Source: Phycicoccus sp. (GTDB lineage Bacteria; Actinomycetota; Actinomycetes; Actinomycetales; Dermatophilaceae). Taken from it: a stretch of DNA of 64,000 bases. The position numbers were made by a program, and so were the translations under genes. Under the pieces are notes generated by a model. That model was not told the origin of the DNA. It ran no database searches and saw nothing but the letters and a program-made list of their open reading frames with translations. The stretch covers positions 62,001 to 126,000 of the forward strand of contig JAGOME010000001.1 in the NCBI GenBank assembly GCA_017993715.1, in the 5' to 3' direction. Below, piece by piece: positions 52,528 through 60,922 of this stretch (positions within the stretch are counted from its first letter, which is position 1; every line of letters begins with the position of its first letter).

Positions 52528-54681
52528 CTACGAGGTTAGTCGAGGATGGCGGATCCGGCTGTGGGAGAACCTCTCCAGCACCGCCAGACCGTTTGTCGTG
52601 AGAATCGACTCGGGATGCCACTGCAACCCTTCGATGTGGGGGTGGCGTCGATGACGCACCCCCATGAGCTCGCCGTCGGCGGCCCATGAGGTCGCGACCA
52701 GGTCGGGAGGCAGCCTGCCCGGGTCGACCGAGAGAGAGTGGTAGCGGGCCACGACCGGTCGGTCCGGGAGCGCGGCCAGGACTCCGAGGCCGTCATGCGT
52801 GATCGGCTCGGCCCGACCGTGCACGATCCGCTGTGCGGCAACGATCGAGCCACCGAATGCCGCGCCGATGATCTGGTGACCCAAGCACACCCCGAGGATC
52901 GGGGTGCGCGGCCCCAACTCTCGGACGAGCGCGATGCCGATGCCCGCATCGGCCGGCGCGGCCGGCCCCGGGGACAGCAGCAGGTGCGTGAGATCGTGTG
53001 CGTCCCGCAAGGCCTGCACATCGTGAAGGGTCAGCGCGTCGTGGCGCACCGCCACCGCGCTCGCCCCGACCTGTCGGAGATAGTCCACGATGTTGTGGAC
53101 GAACGAGTCGTAGTTGTCGACGACCAGGATGCGCGCAGCGTCCGCTGCACCCGACCGCAGCGCCCGCCGGACCTGTCGCACACTCTGGCGCGGCGGCACC
53201 CGGCTCCCCCGGACGACCACATGCGGGGAGCCCTGCGGCGTCGGTCGACGCCTGGCCCCCTGGGAGCGGGACCCTGCCGAGTCGGTGCCGAGCGAGTTGG
53301 CCCACCGGCCCCCGATGGCTGCGAGGAGCGGCTCGGCCTTGTCGCGGCATTCCCGGACTTCGGCGGCCGGGTCCGAGAGGGTCGTGATCCCGCCACCGAC
53401 CCCGAGCCAGACCCGTCCAGGCGCGTGCTCGAACGTTCGGATCGCCACGGACAGTTCCAGATCCGCCGCGGGGCTGACATAGCCGATGGCTCCGGTATAA
53501 AGCTCTCGCGCGGTGGGCTCCAGGTCGTTGATCAGCCGGAGGGCGGCCACCTTGGGCGCCCCGGTCACCGAACCTGGCGGGAAGGTCTCCCGCAGGATCT
53601 GGCCGTCCCCGACCCCAGCCCGCAGCTGGCCGATCACATCGGAGACCAGGTGCCGCACCGCATGGTCTTCCACGCGGCCCAAGGCCGGGACGGTCACCGA
53701 CCCTGGCTCGCAGACGCGGGCCAGGTCGTTGCGCATGAGGTCGACGATCATGACGTTCTCGGCCAGGTCCTTGACCGAGTCCACCAGGACCTGGGTCGGC
53801 GCCGCCAGCGGAGTGGTCCCTTTGATCGGCGAGGTGAGGACGGTGCGACCGCGGCGGCGGAGGAACAGCTCCGGGGAGAAGCTGGCCACCTCCGCTCCCG
53901 GCCATCCGAGATACGCCCCGTACGCCGGCCGGAGCGCCCGATAACCCTGGAGAAACACGTCGAGGGGGTCTCCGGCAAAGGTCGCATCCAGCCGCAGAGT
54001 GAGGTTGGCCTGGAACAGATCCCCGTCGGCGATGGCCGAGCGCACCCCCGCGACACCATCGGCGTGCGCGTCCTCGCTGGGCGTGCTGGTGAACGCGCCC
54101 AGGGCGAAGGCTCCGGGCGCCGGTGGCCGCAACCGGCTCACGGTCTGCAGCATCCGCGCGGCGCGGGCGGCCTCCACGTGCGGGTCGAGCAGGCCGGTCA
54201 GCTGCTCGAGCCACCACTGCCCGTCCCGCCGGAGCAGGACCTGGTCATAGAAGGCCAGGCGGTGAGCCGGCAGCGGGGCAGGTCGCGGTGGCGCGATGCC
54301 GGGATCCTCGACCAGGGTGCCGAGCTGATAGCCGAGCGCGCCGATCCAGCCGCCACCGAATCCACCACCGCGCCCGGGCGGCGCCCAGTGAGCCATGGCA
54401 TCGAAGGCCGCGAACGGGTCCTGGTCGGCATCCAGCAACTCCAGGGGGTCCCACGCCAGGACCGGAGCGCCGCTGTGCCAGTTGCCGATCAGGGCGACGA
54501 GGTAGCGTTGTCCCCGCAGGCTGGCCAGCACCTCGAGGGGGTCGTCCGGGGCATCCACGCGACACCGGACGACCCCAAGTGCCCGGCCTTCGACGCCGAG
54601 CCCGACAACGCCCAGCCGGCTCGCGGCATTCGGAATGTCGACTCGATTACCCTGCACTACGTTGTCGCGCAACGTGATCAA
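52528..54681 (-). CDS. Aminodeoxychorismate synthase, PabB-PabA fusion
   Basis: This protein of about 717 residues has an N-terminal chorismate-binding PabB domain to about residue 455 (GDLFQANLTLRLDA, SPELFLRRRGRTVLTSPIKG, DLAENVMIVDLMRNDL, ETFPPGSVTGAPK) and a C-terminal class I glutamine amidotransferase. The latter has ILVVDNYDSFVHNIVDYL, nucleophile GVCLGHQ and the His-Glu pair in LQWHPES. The order PabB-PabA is the reverse of the amidotransferase-first PabAB fusion common in actinobacteria and plants. It makes 4-amino-4-deoxychorismate for folate, which fits the folate-dependent demethylases on either side. The start is uncertain: TTG 54681 or GTG 54657, neither with a clear ribosome-binding site. 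Confidence 0.85.
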   Translation of the reverse strand: MITLRDNVVQGNRVDIPNAASRLGVVGLGVEGRALGVVRCRVDAPDDPLEVLASLRGQRYLVALIGNWHSGAPVLAWDPLELLDADQDPFAAFDAMAHWAPPGRGGGFGGGWIGALGYQLGTLVEDPGIAPPRPAPLPAHRLAFYDQVLLRRDGQWWLEQLTGLLDPHVEAARAARMLQTVSRLRPPAPGAFALGAFTSTPSEDAHADGVAGVRSAIADGDLFQANLTLRLDATFAGDPLDVFLQGYRALRPAYGAYLGWPGAEVASFSPELFLRRRGRTVLTSPIKGTTPLAAPTQVLVDSVKDLAENVMIVDLMRNDLARVCEPGSVTVPALGRVEDHAVRHLVSDVIGQLRAGVGDGQILRETFPPGSVTGAPKVAALRLINDLEPTARELYTGAIGYVSPAADLELSVAIRTFEHAPGRVWLGVGGGITTLSDPAAEVRECRDKAEPLLAAIGGRWANSLGTDSAGSRSQGARRRPTPQGSPHVVVRGSRVPPRQSVRQVRRALRSGAADAARILVVDNYDSFVHNIVDYLRQVGASAVAVRHDALTLHDVQALRDAHDLTHLLLSPGPAAPADAGIGIALVRELGPRTPILGVCLGHQIIGAAFGGSIVAAQRIVHGRAEPITHDGLGVLAALPDRPVVARYHSLSVDPGRLPPDLVATSWAADGELMGVRHRRHPHIEGLQWHPESILTTNGLAVLERFSHSRIRHPRLTS

Positions 54682-54690
54682 CCACGAACG

Positions 54691-55398
54691 TTAATTGCGG
54701 GCCAGTCCATCGAGGAGCGTGGCGAGCTCCTGTGGCGCAGTCACCATGACCTCGTGGCCGGTCGGGATTTCGTGCACGTCCCAGCCGAGCTGTCGGGCCC
54801 GCTCGCCGTACGGCTGGAAGACTCGCATCCAGCTGACTCCCTCGATGAAGGTCCCGGGCACGTCGGCCTCGGCGCCCGTGAGCGAGACAGGCTCGGTGTA
54901 GGTCAGCCACGGATGGGGCGTCAGGCGCGGCGTCAGCCAGTCCAGGTCCTCCTGGTCCGTCACCCCGAGGACCTCGAGCGACCGTGGCGGAATCAGCCAG
55001 CCGAAGCCGGGGCCGGCGACCGACTCACGGTAGTGGTGGGCCACGGTCTCGGGAAGCAGGTCAATGCCGGCCTCACCGTCCTCCGGGAGGAAGGCGTCCA
55101 GATAGACCCGGCGGCCAATGCGCTGCGGCAGCGCGCAGGCGACCCCGCTGACGATCAGTCCCGCATAACTGTGTCCGACGAGGACGACGTCGCGCAGGTC
55201 CTCGGCCTCGATGAGCCGCACGATGTCCTCGATGTGGGTGCTCAGCCCGACCGCGGGCGACAGCAGGTGGGCCCGGTCGGACAGGCCGGTCAGCGTCGGC
55301 GCGAACACCTGGTGTCCTTGGCGCTCGAGCGTGGACCGGACCCGCCCCCAGCACCACCCGCCGTGCCAGGCTCCGTGGATGAGGACGAATGTGCTCAT
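54691..55398 (-). CDS. Alpha/beta hydrolase (HNL/salicylate-esterase-like)
   Basis: This 235-residue hydrolase has the oxyanion segment LIHGAWHGGWCWGRV, nucleophile elbow VLVGHSYAGLI near residue 73 and the final histidine in EIPTGHEVMVTAP. This short type with HGAWHGGW is found in plant hydroxynitrile-lyase/methylsalicylate-esterase relatives and bacterial ester hydrolases such as pyrethroid or polyaromatic-ester hydrolases. ATG 55398 gives the conserved N-terminus MSTFVLIHG. It could release aromatic acids from esters, in line with the locus; this is inference. It lies nine bases before the pabBA frame begins. Confidence 0.85.
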   Translation of the reverse strand: MSTFVLIHGAWHGGWCWGRVRSTLERQGHQVFAPTLTGLSDRAHLLSPAVGLSTHIEDIVRLIEAEDLRDVVLVGHSYAGLIVSGVACALPQRIGRRVYLDAFLPEDGEAGIDLLPETVAHHYRESVAGPGFGWLIPPRSLEVLGVTDQEDLDWLTPRLTPHPWLTYTEPVSLTGAEADVPGTFIEGVSWMRVFQPYGERARQLGWDVHEIPTGHEVMVTAPQELATLLDGLARN

Positions 55399-55591
55399 GG
55401 GGACAACCCTTCTGCCGGAACAGGATTGGCCGAATGCCGTGCGGCCCCGGGGTGCGCCCTCGGTCACCGACATGGCCGTGTCGATCGATTTCGCGTCGAC
55501 TCTAGGCCGGTCTGCACGACGGCCGGATCGGTGCGATGTCCGTGGCCCTCGGCGGAGTGGCCGGGCCGGATTACGTCATCTGTCGCGCCGC

Positions 55592-56269
55592 TCAGCGCGC
55601 CGTCAGGCCCTCTTCGACGGCGAACAGCGCCGCCTGCGTGCGCGATTGGAAACCGAGTTTGGCCAGGATGTTGCTGACGTGCGTGCGGGCCGTGCGTTCG
55701 CTGATGTGCAGGTCGGTGGCGATCTGCCGGTTGGTCATGCCTTGCGCGACCAAGGCCAGCACCGCCGTCTCGCGCTCGGTCAGGGTCTCGATGCCGCTGC
55801 GGGGGGCGACCATTTCACGGGTCAGGGCCCGCGCCACCGCAGGGTCGATGAAGACCTCATCGTTGGCGGCCGCCCGGACCGCCGCGGCGACCTCGGTGGG
55901 GCCGGCGTCCTTGAGCAGATAGCCACGGGCGCCGGCCTCGAGCGCGGCGTGGACACGCCGGGTCTCCCCGAAACTGGTCATCATGACAACCGCCACCTCG
56001 GGGTAGCGCTGGGTGATCTCGGTCAGCGCCTCGAGGCCGTCCATGCGCGGCATAACAAGGTCCATGAGGACGACATCGGGCGTCGTCGTGTAGACGGCCA
56101 ACGCGGCCAACTTGTCGAGGGCTTGGCGCCCATCGGCCGCCTCACCGACCATCTCGATGTCGTCGAGGAACTCGAAGTAGGCCGAGATCCCGCGCCGGAC
56201 GACGGCATGGTCGTCGACGACGAGGACGGTGAGGGGTCGGACGCTGGGCTCGGGGGGTGTCGCGCTCAA
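55592..56269 (-). CDS. NarL/LuxR-type response regulator
   Basis: This 225-residue two-domain regulator has a receiver domain with acidic pocket VVDDH, phosphoacceptor aspartate in VLMDLVMPRMDG and K in YLLKDAGP, followed by a LuxR helix-turn-helix (LTERETAVLALVAQGMTNRQ, ISERTARTHVSNILAKLG). Its ATG overlaps the stop of the sensor kinase gene (ATGA), so the two make one two-component system. Targets are unknown; the position between pabBA/hydrolase and the folate operon suggests local control. Confidence 0.92.
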   Translation of the reverse strand: MSATPPEPSVRPLTVLVVDDHAVVRRGISAYFEFLDDIEMVGEAADGRQALDKLAALAVYTTTPDVVLMDLVMPRMDGLEALTEITQRYPEVAVVMMTSFGETRRVHAALEAGARGYLLKDAGPTEVAAAVRAAANDEVFIDPAVARALTREMVAPRSGIETLTERETAVLALVAQGMTNRQIATDLHISERTARTHVSNILAKLGFQSRTQAALFAVEEGLTAR

Positions 56270-57846
56270 TGAGGGGGCTCCGTTCGCGCGAGGCCGGTCG
56301 AAGTGAGGGGAACGAATATGGCCACGCGCGTGCCCTGCGTGGGATCTGAGTGGACAGTCACGGTGCCGCCCCAGTGCTCGGCCCGTTCGTGCATGCTGGT
56401 CAGGCCGTAGCCGCCGGCGCCGCGTTGGCGCAGTGACGCGAAGCCGCCCCCGTCGTCGATGACGACGACCCGGACCCAGGCTGCGTCCGGGTCATGGGTG
56501 GCCTCGATGGTCAAAGTCGTGCCGCCCGCGTGTTTGATCGCGTTGTGGACGGCTTCGGCGATGATGAAGTAGAGGTCCACCGCGAGTGCGGAGTCGAGGC
56601 TGTCGATCGAGTCCGGGACCCTCACAGTCGTCGTGACCCCGGTCCGGCGCTGGGTCGTTTCGGCGAGCTTGGTCAGCGCCGTGGGCAGGCCCTCGGGGGT
56701 GGGGGACGCCGGATGCAGTTGGGCCACCACGTGGCGCAGGTCCGCCACCACTGATTGGGTCATCGACTGCAGTTCCTGCGCGACGCACCGGACCCGCTCC
56801 CAGTTCCGCTCGTCAGGACGATGGGCGAGGAGCTTGATCGCCTCGGTCTGCATCCCCAGCGAGAAGAGTTGCTGAATGATCGAGTCGTGCAACTCGCGGG
56901 CGAGGCGTTGACGCTCAGCGCGACCGGCGTCGTGGCGTTGCTGGGCAAGTAACTCGGCGTAGTCGATCGCCAGGGCAGCCTGGTCGGCCATGTTCTGCAA
57001 GAACCCCAACGAGTCCTCGTCGACCTGCTGGCCCGGGGTGAAGAAGGCATTGAGGACGCCGATTCGGCGCCCGTTGGCCGTCAACGGGACGGAGGCGAAC
57101 GAGTCCCACGGGGGGTGCCGCATGATTGGGAGCAACGGGAGCCAAGCCGGGTCGGTCATGATCCTCTCGTAGCGATGATGGACCACGACAGGCCGCTGGC
57201 TCTGAAAGGCCTGGAGCATCCGCAACTCGGCGCCGCGGGCGCGGCATTCCATCAAGAGTTCGAAGAACCTCGGCGAGGCCGGGAAGCCGGCCGTGCCCAT
57301 GATCCGCAGCCCCTTGTCGGTGGCGCGGTCGACCACGATCCCCTCGTCGGAGGCCCGGCCCGCGACCAGGATCTGGACGCCGGCCAGACCGTCGGCGCGC
57401 ACAATTTCACGAGACATCGCGTTGAGCGACAACACCAGGGAGCGTTCCGAGACCACGCTGGCCGCGGCGCTCGCGATCGCCGCAACTCGGCGCTCCCGCT
57501 GCTGACGTTTGGTGACGTCCCAAAAGGCAAGGATGGCGCCATCAGGGGTGGTCGACATGCGGCAGCCGAGCACGCGGGTGCGCCCATCGACCTGGAACAT
57601 GACGGGCGACTCGCGCTCCCCGTCGTTCGCACGCTGCGCGAAGGCCTGCGCCAGCACCACATGCGGGTCGGTGAAGGCGAGGAGCTCCCGTCCGAACTCG
57701 TTGATCTCCCCGAGGGTGCCGTCATCGTGGATGCGCGCCAACCCCACCGGGGCACAGTCCCAGGGGTCGACCATGCAGATGGCTCCATCACGCTGCACGC
57801 GGTCGTCCTGCGCCGCACGTGACCACTGTGCGCGTTGTTCACTCAC
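56266..57846 (-). CDS. PAS-GAF sensor histidine kinase (HisKA_3)
   Basis: This 526-residue kinase appears cytoplasmic because it has no membrane segment. It has an N-terminal PAS-like domain (residues 25-115), a GAF domain (about 130-300; VSERSLVLSLNAMSREIVRA, ASVPLTANGRRIGVLNAFF), the phosphoacceptor His in RLARELHDSIIQQLFSLGMQ and an HATPase domain (EAVHNAIKHAG, GYGLTSMHERAE, GTRVAIFVP). A GAF domain lets it bind a soluble small molecule, possibly an aromatic compound here. GTG 57846 is the start. It pairs with the overlapping response regulator. Confidence 0.92.
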   Translation of the reverse strand: MSEQRAQWSRAAQDDRVQRDGAICMVDPWDCAPVGLARIHDDGTLGEINEFGRELLAFTDPHVVLAQAFAQRANDGERESPVMFQVDGRTRVLGCRMSTTPDGAILAFWDVTKRQQRERRVAAIASAAASVVSERSLVLSLNAMSREIVRADGLAGVQILVAGRASDEGIVVDRATDKGLRIMGTAGFPASPRFFELLMECRARGAELRMLQAFQSQRPVVVHHRYERIMTDPAWLPLLPIMRHPPWDSFASVPLTANGRRIGVLNAFFTPGQQVDEDSLGFLQNMADQAALAIDYAELLAQQRHDAGRAERQRLARELHDSIIQQLFSLGMQTEAIKLLAHRPDERNWERVRCVAQELQSMTQSVVADLRHVVAQLHPASPTPEGLPTALTKLAETTQRRTGVTTTVRVPDSIDSLDSALAVDLYFIIAEAVHNAIKHAGGTTLTIEATHDPDAAWVRVVVIDDGGGFASLRQRGAGGYGLTSMHERAEHWGGTVTVHSDPTQGTRVAIFVPLTSTGLARTEPPH

Positions 57847-57933
57847 GACATCGCTACCTTCCCCTTAGGGGCGCGAGCCTGCTGGAGTGCCAGGATACGT
57901 GGGCAGGGGTGCCCTGGGCGAGAATCGGCCAGG

Positions 57934-58209
57934 TCACCGTTCCTGCGGGTGCGTCGCCAAGGGTTCGACTGTCGCCGAGAACCAGGCGAAGGTCGGCAGG
58001 GAGGTGAGCGCGTCATGCAGCGCAGTGGCGTCCGGCGCCTCCCACAGGCCAATCACCGCGCGGGTACCGGGGACGCGCCACAGCCGTTTGAGGATGCCGG
58101 CCGCCCGCAGCTCGCCGGCCCGCTGACGCTCCAGTGTGCGGACCTGCTCCCGTTCCTCCGTGGTGATGCCAGCGGGCGGTTGGGCTTCGAAGCGGACGAG
58201 AAACTCCAT
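57934..58209 (-). CDS. Muconolactone delta-isomerase family protein
   Basis: This 91-residue ferredoxin-like-fold protein aligns with muconolactone isomerase (CatC, PF02426): MEFLVRFEAQPPAG, LERQRAGELRAAGILKRLWR, GLWEAPDATALHDALTSLPT and the C-terminal VEPLATHP follow the CatC pattern. Length is normal (CatC about 92-96). CatC moves a double bond in muconolactone in the catechol branch of the beta-ketoadipate pathway, but some family members are of other function. The ATG overlaps the folD stop (TGATG), so it is the last gene of the demethylase-folate operon and may act on a downstream ring-cleavage lactone. Confidence 0.8.
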   Translation of the reverse strand: MEFLVRFEAQPPAGITTEEREQVRTLERQRAGELRAAGILKRLWRVPGTRAVIGLWEAPDATALHDALTSLPTFAWFSATVEPLATHPQER

Positions 58210-59078
58210 CAGTGCACCTCCAGGGTCGCGGACCGCTCCGCCTCGTCGTCGAATGCCGCGTCGACGGTTTGCCGAAGCAGGGTGGCAATGGTCATGGGGC
58301 CGACCCCACCGGGCACCGGGGTGATCAACGACGCGCGTTGCGCCGCGGCGCCATACTCGACGTCGCCGACGTTGCCCTCGTTGTAGCCCGCGTCGATGAC
58401 CACGGCACCGGGCTTGATCCACTCGCCGCGGATGAGCTCGGCCCGGCCGACGGCCGCCACCACAATATCGGCCTGCGCCACCTGGGCGGCCAGGTCCTTG
58501 GTCCGGGAGTGGCAGAACGTCACCGTGGCGTCCTTGGCCAACAGCAGCATGCCGACGGGACGACCCAGAATGGCGCTGCGCCCGATGACGACGGCGTGCT
58601 GGCCTCGCAGCGGCACGGCATACGCCTCCAGGAGGGCCATGATCCCGCCCGGCGTGGCCGACGAGAAGCCGCCCTCGTCGAACGACATCATCGCGAAGGA
58701 GGTGCGCGTTACCCCGTCGACGTCCTTGCCCGGAGCGATCGCCTCAAAGGCGGCCCGCTCGTCGATCTGAGCCGGGACGGGATGCTGAAGCAGGATCCCG
58801 TCGATCTCGGGGTCCTCCGACAGGGCGGAGATGACCGCGACCGCCTCCTGCGTGGTCGTGTCCTCCGGCAACTCAATGCGCCGCGACAACAGGCCGGCCC
58901 GTGCGCAACGGTTGGCCTTCATCCGCACATAGGTGTGTGACGCCGGGTCGTCACCGATGAGCACGGTCGCCAGTTGCGGCGGCCGGCCGTACTGCTCCGT
59001 GAAGGCGGCGGCGCGCTGTGCGACCTCGTCGTACAGGGCTTCCGCGGTGGCGGTGCCATCCATGATCTGCGCCGGCAT
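58209..59078 (-). CDS. folD: Methylenetetrahydrofolate dehydrogenase/cyclohydrolase FolD
   Basis: This bifunctional enzyme of about 289 residues has the catalytic lysine in SHTYVRMKANRC, the GILLQHPVPAQI loop, PGKDVDGV and the NADP motif VVIGRSAILGRPVGMLLL, ending TPVPGGVGPMTIATLLRQT. It oxidises 5,10-methylene-THF to methenyl-THF and hydrolyses that to 10-formyl-THF. AAGGAGG eight bases before ATG 59078 supports this start over GTG 59084. It lies between purU and the muconolactone isomerase-like gene and carries on the oxidation of the methyl group taken from the aromatic ring. Confidence 0.95.
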   Translation of the reverse strand: MPAQIMDGTATAEALYDEVAQRAAAFTEQYGRPPQLATVLIGDDPASHTYVRMKANRCARAGLLSRRIELPEDTTTQEAVAVISALSEDPEIDGILLQHPVPAQIDERAAFEAIAPGKDVDGVTRTSFAMMSFDEGGFSSATPGGIMALLEAYAVPLRGQHAVVIGRSAILGRPVGMLLLAKDATVTFCHSRTKDLAAQVAQADIVVAAVGRAELIRGEWIKPGAVVIDAGYNEGNVGDVEYGAAAQRASLITPVPGGVGPMTIATLLRQTVDAAFDDEAERSATLEVH

Positions 59079-59111
59079 CGGCACGTCCTCCTTGCTGTCG
59101 TGGCGGGCCTT

Positions 59112-59984
59112 TTAGAAGATGACGGTCGCGTTGCCGTCCCGGATGACCCGGTCCTCGCAGTGCCACGTCACGGCGCGCGAGAGCACCTGACGCTCCACGT
59201 GGGCGCCCCGCAGCCTCAGCTCGAGAGCGGTGTCCTGGTGGGTCACCCGCGCCACGTCCTGCTCGATGATCGGCCCCTCGTCCAAGTCCGTCGTCACGTA
59301 GTGCGCGGTCGCCCCGATGAGCTTGACCCCGCGTTCCTTGGCCCGCTGATACGGGTTGGCACCGATGAAGGCCGGGAGGAACGAGTGGTGGATGTTGATG
59401 ACCGGGCAACCGATCTGCGTGAGGAAGTCCTCCGAGAGCACCTGCATGTAGCGAGCGAGCACCACCAGGTCGACGTTGCCCTTGAGCAGGTCCAGGTGCT
59501 GACGCTCGACCTGGGCCTTGGTGTCGGCCGTGATCGGGGTGTGCACGAACGGGATGCCGAGGTAGCGCACGTGGTCACCGAGGTCGGAGTGGTTGCCGAT
59601 GACCATCGGGATCGTCATGTTGATCTCGCCACGTCGCTGCCGACCGATGAGGTCGAGCACGTTGTGATCGGACTTGGAGATCAAGATCGCGACCCGCTTG
59701 GGCTTGGCCGCTTCGACCAGGCGCCAACTCAGCCCGAGTTGGCCACTCAGGCGGGTATCGAGCGCGGCGCTCAGGTCGTCCCGCCGAATGTTGAGGTCCG
59801 GTAGGTGAAAGACCGAACGCTGATAGAAACGGCCCTTCTCGGAAGAGTGCTGGGCCATCGAGACAATGTTCGCTCCTGCGCTGGCGAGCAATTCGGAGAC
59901 GGTAGCGATGATGCCGGGGTGATCGTCCCCTTGGACCAGCAGGCGGCCCTCATCGGCAGCGGGGGTGGGTACGGCGGTGGTCAT
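59112..59984 (-). CDS. purU: Formyltetrahydrofolate deformylase PurU
   Basis: This 290-residue enzyme has an N-terminal ACT domain (GDDHPGIIATVSELLASAGA) and a C-terminal formyltransferase-type hydrolase domain. Catalytic residues are the Asn in PMVIGNHSDL, the His in INIHHSFLPAFIG and the Asp in DEGPIIEQDV. It splits 10-formyl-THF into formate and THF. In this operon it would complete recycling of THF after demethylation and release the C1 unit as formate. It lies 33 bases before folD and 20 after metF. Confidence 0.94.
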   Translation of the reverse strand: MTTAVPTPAADEGRLLVQGDDHPGIIATVSELLASAGANIVSMAQHSSEKGRFYQRSVFHLPDLNIRRDDLSAALDTRLSGQLGLSWRLVEAAKPKRVAILISKSDHNVLDLIGRQRRGEINMTIPMVIGNHSDLGDHVRYLGIPFVHTPITADTKAQVERQHLDLLKGNVDLVVLARYMQVLSEDFLTQIGCPVINIHHSFLPAFIGANPYQRAKERGVKLIGATAHYVTTDLDEGPIIEQDVARVTHQDTALELRLRGAHVERQVLSRAVTWHCEDRVIRDGNATVIF

Positions 59985-60004
59985 GGGTCAACTCCTCACG
60001 TCGT

Positions 60005-60922
60005 TTAGTCAAGGCCGACTTGCGAACGAAGCCGCAGGCGCCACTTCTCGGTGCCCTCGATCTCGTTAAAGGTGAAGATGTGCAGGCCGAACAAGTTGCC
60101 CTGGGATCGGGCGGCCTCGGTGGCCAGACGCCGCACCAGGCGTGTGGGGTTGTACGCGCCGGGGAGGAAGAAGCGCCACAGGCCCTGCTGCTTTTGCAGG
60201 AACCGCGCGGACTGACCCAAGCCGATGCCCGCGCTGATCCGGATCAGCTTCTGCCGGTTGACCGGACCGGGCATGCCGACATAGATCGGCAGGGTCACGT
60301 TGTCGCGCATGAGGCCCTCGCCCCAGGCCCCGATCGTGCCGGCGTCGAAACAGATCTGGGTGACGATGTGCGAGGCCAGGGGGGCCTTGTCGCGGATGGC
60401 CTGCGCCATCGCCGGGCCGGGGATGGTGCCATGCCCCTCGGGGTAGCCACCGATCCCGACGGTGTTCAGCGTGCTCCCGGCCGCGTTGAGGTCACGGAGC
60501 ACACCGAGCGCGTCGACGTAGGCCCCGGCCGGCTCGGGCGGGTCGCCGCCGATGACGAAGGCCTTGGTGATGCCCGCGGCCGTGAGCCGCTGCATGATCT
60601 CGGTCAGCTCGGTGCGACCGGTGATTTGCCGGGCGGCCAAGTGCGGTGCCACTTCGTAGCCGCGGGCGGTGAGCCGCTCCGCAAGGTCCACCGTCGCCGC
60701 AACGCCCTTAGCCGCGGTGGTGGTCACCGTCAGGGGCACATCGGTGGGGACGAAGCGCGCGACGGACTCCTCGGCGGCCTTGAACGGCATCACCTCGTAG
60801 CCGATGTTGGACACGAGGTGCCGCAGCATCGCAGCGGCGTCCCCACGCTCACCGGCCTGCGCGGTTGTCGGGGCTGCGGTCGGGCGTCCTGGTTCGTTGG
60901 TGGCGTTCACCTCGGCACTCAC
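60005..60922 (-). CDS. metF: Methylenetetrahydrofolate reductase-family protein (MetF-like)
   Basis: This 305-residue TIM-barrel flavoprotein has the family segments VAPHLAARQITGRTELTEIM, AFVIGGDPPEPAGAYVDAL, ICFDAGTIGAWGEGLM and the C-terminal LHIFTFNEIEGTEKWR. GTG 60922 overlaps the stop of the O-demethylase gene (GTGA), fixing the start and the tight link. In ordinary metabolism MetF makes 5-methyl-THF; here, fed by a demethylase, it should run toward 5,10-methylene-THF, as proposed for the ligM-metF operon of Sphingobium. A housekeeping MetF is expected elsewhere in the genome. Confidence 0.88.
   Translation of the reverse strand: MSAEVNATNEPGRPTAAPTTAQAGERGDAAAMLRHLVSNIGYEVMPFKAAEESVARFVPTDVPLTVTTTAAKGVAATVDLAERLTARGYEVAPHLAARQITGRTELTEIMQRLTAAGITKAFVIGGDPPEPAGAYVDALGVLRDLNAAGSTLNTVGIGGYPEGHGTIPGPAMAQAIRDKAPLASHIVTQICFDAGTIGAWGEGLMRDNVTLPIYVGMPGPVNRQKLIRISAGIGLGQSARFLQKQQGLWRFFLPGAYNPTRLVRRLATEAARSQGNLFGLHIFTFNEIEGTEKWRLRLRSQVGLD

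Noticed and set aside
52738-55677. A 979-codon open frame on the + strand opposite pabBA and the hydrolase
   Set aside because: It is antisense to two well-recognised genes and its translation is rich in Arg, Gly, Asp and Gln with no domain. Long antisense frames are expected at this GC content.
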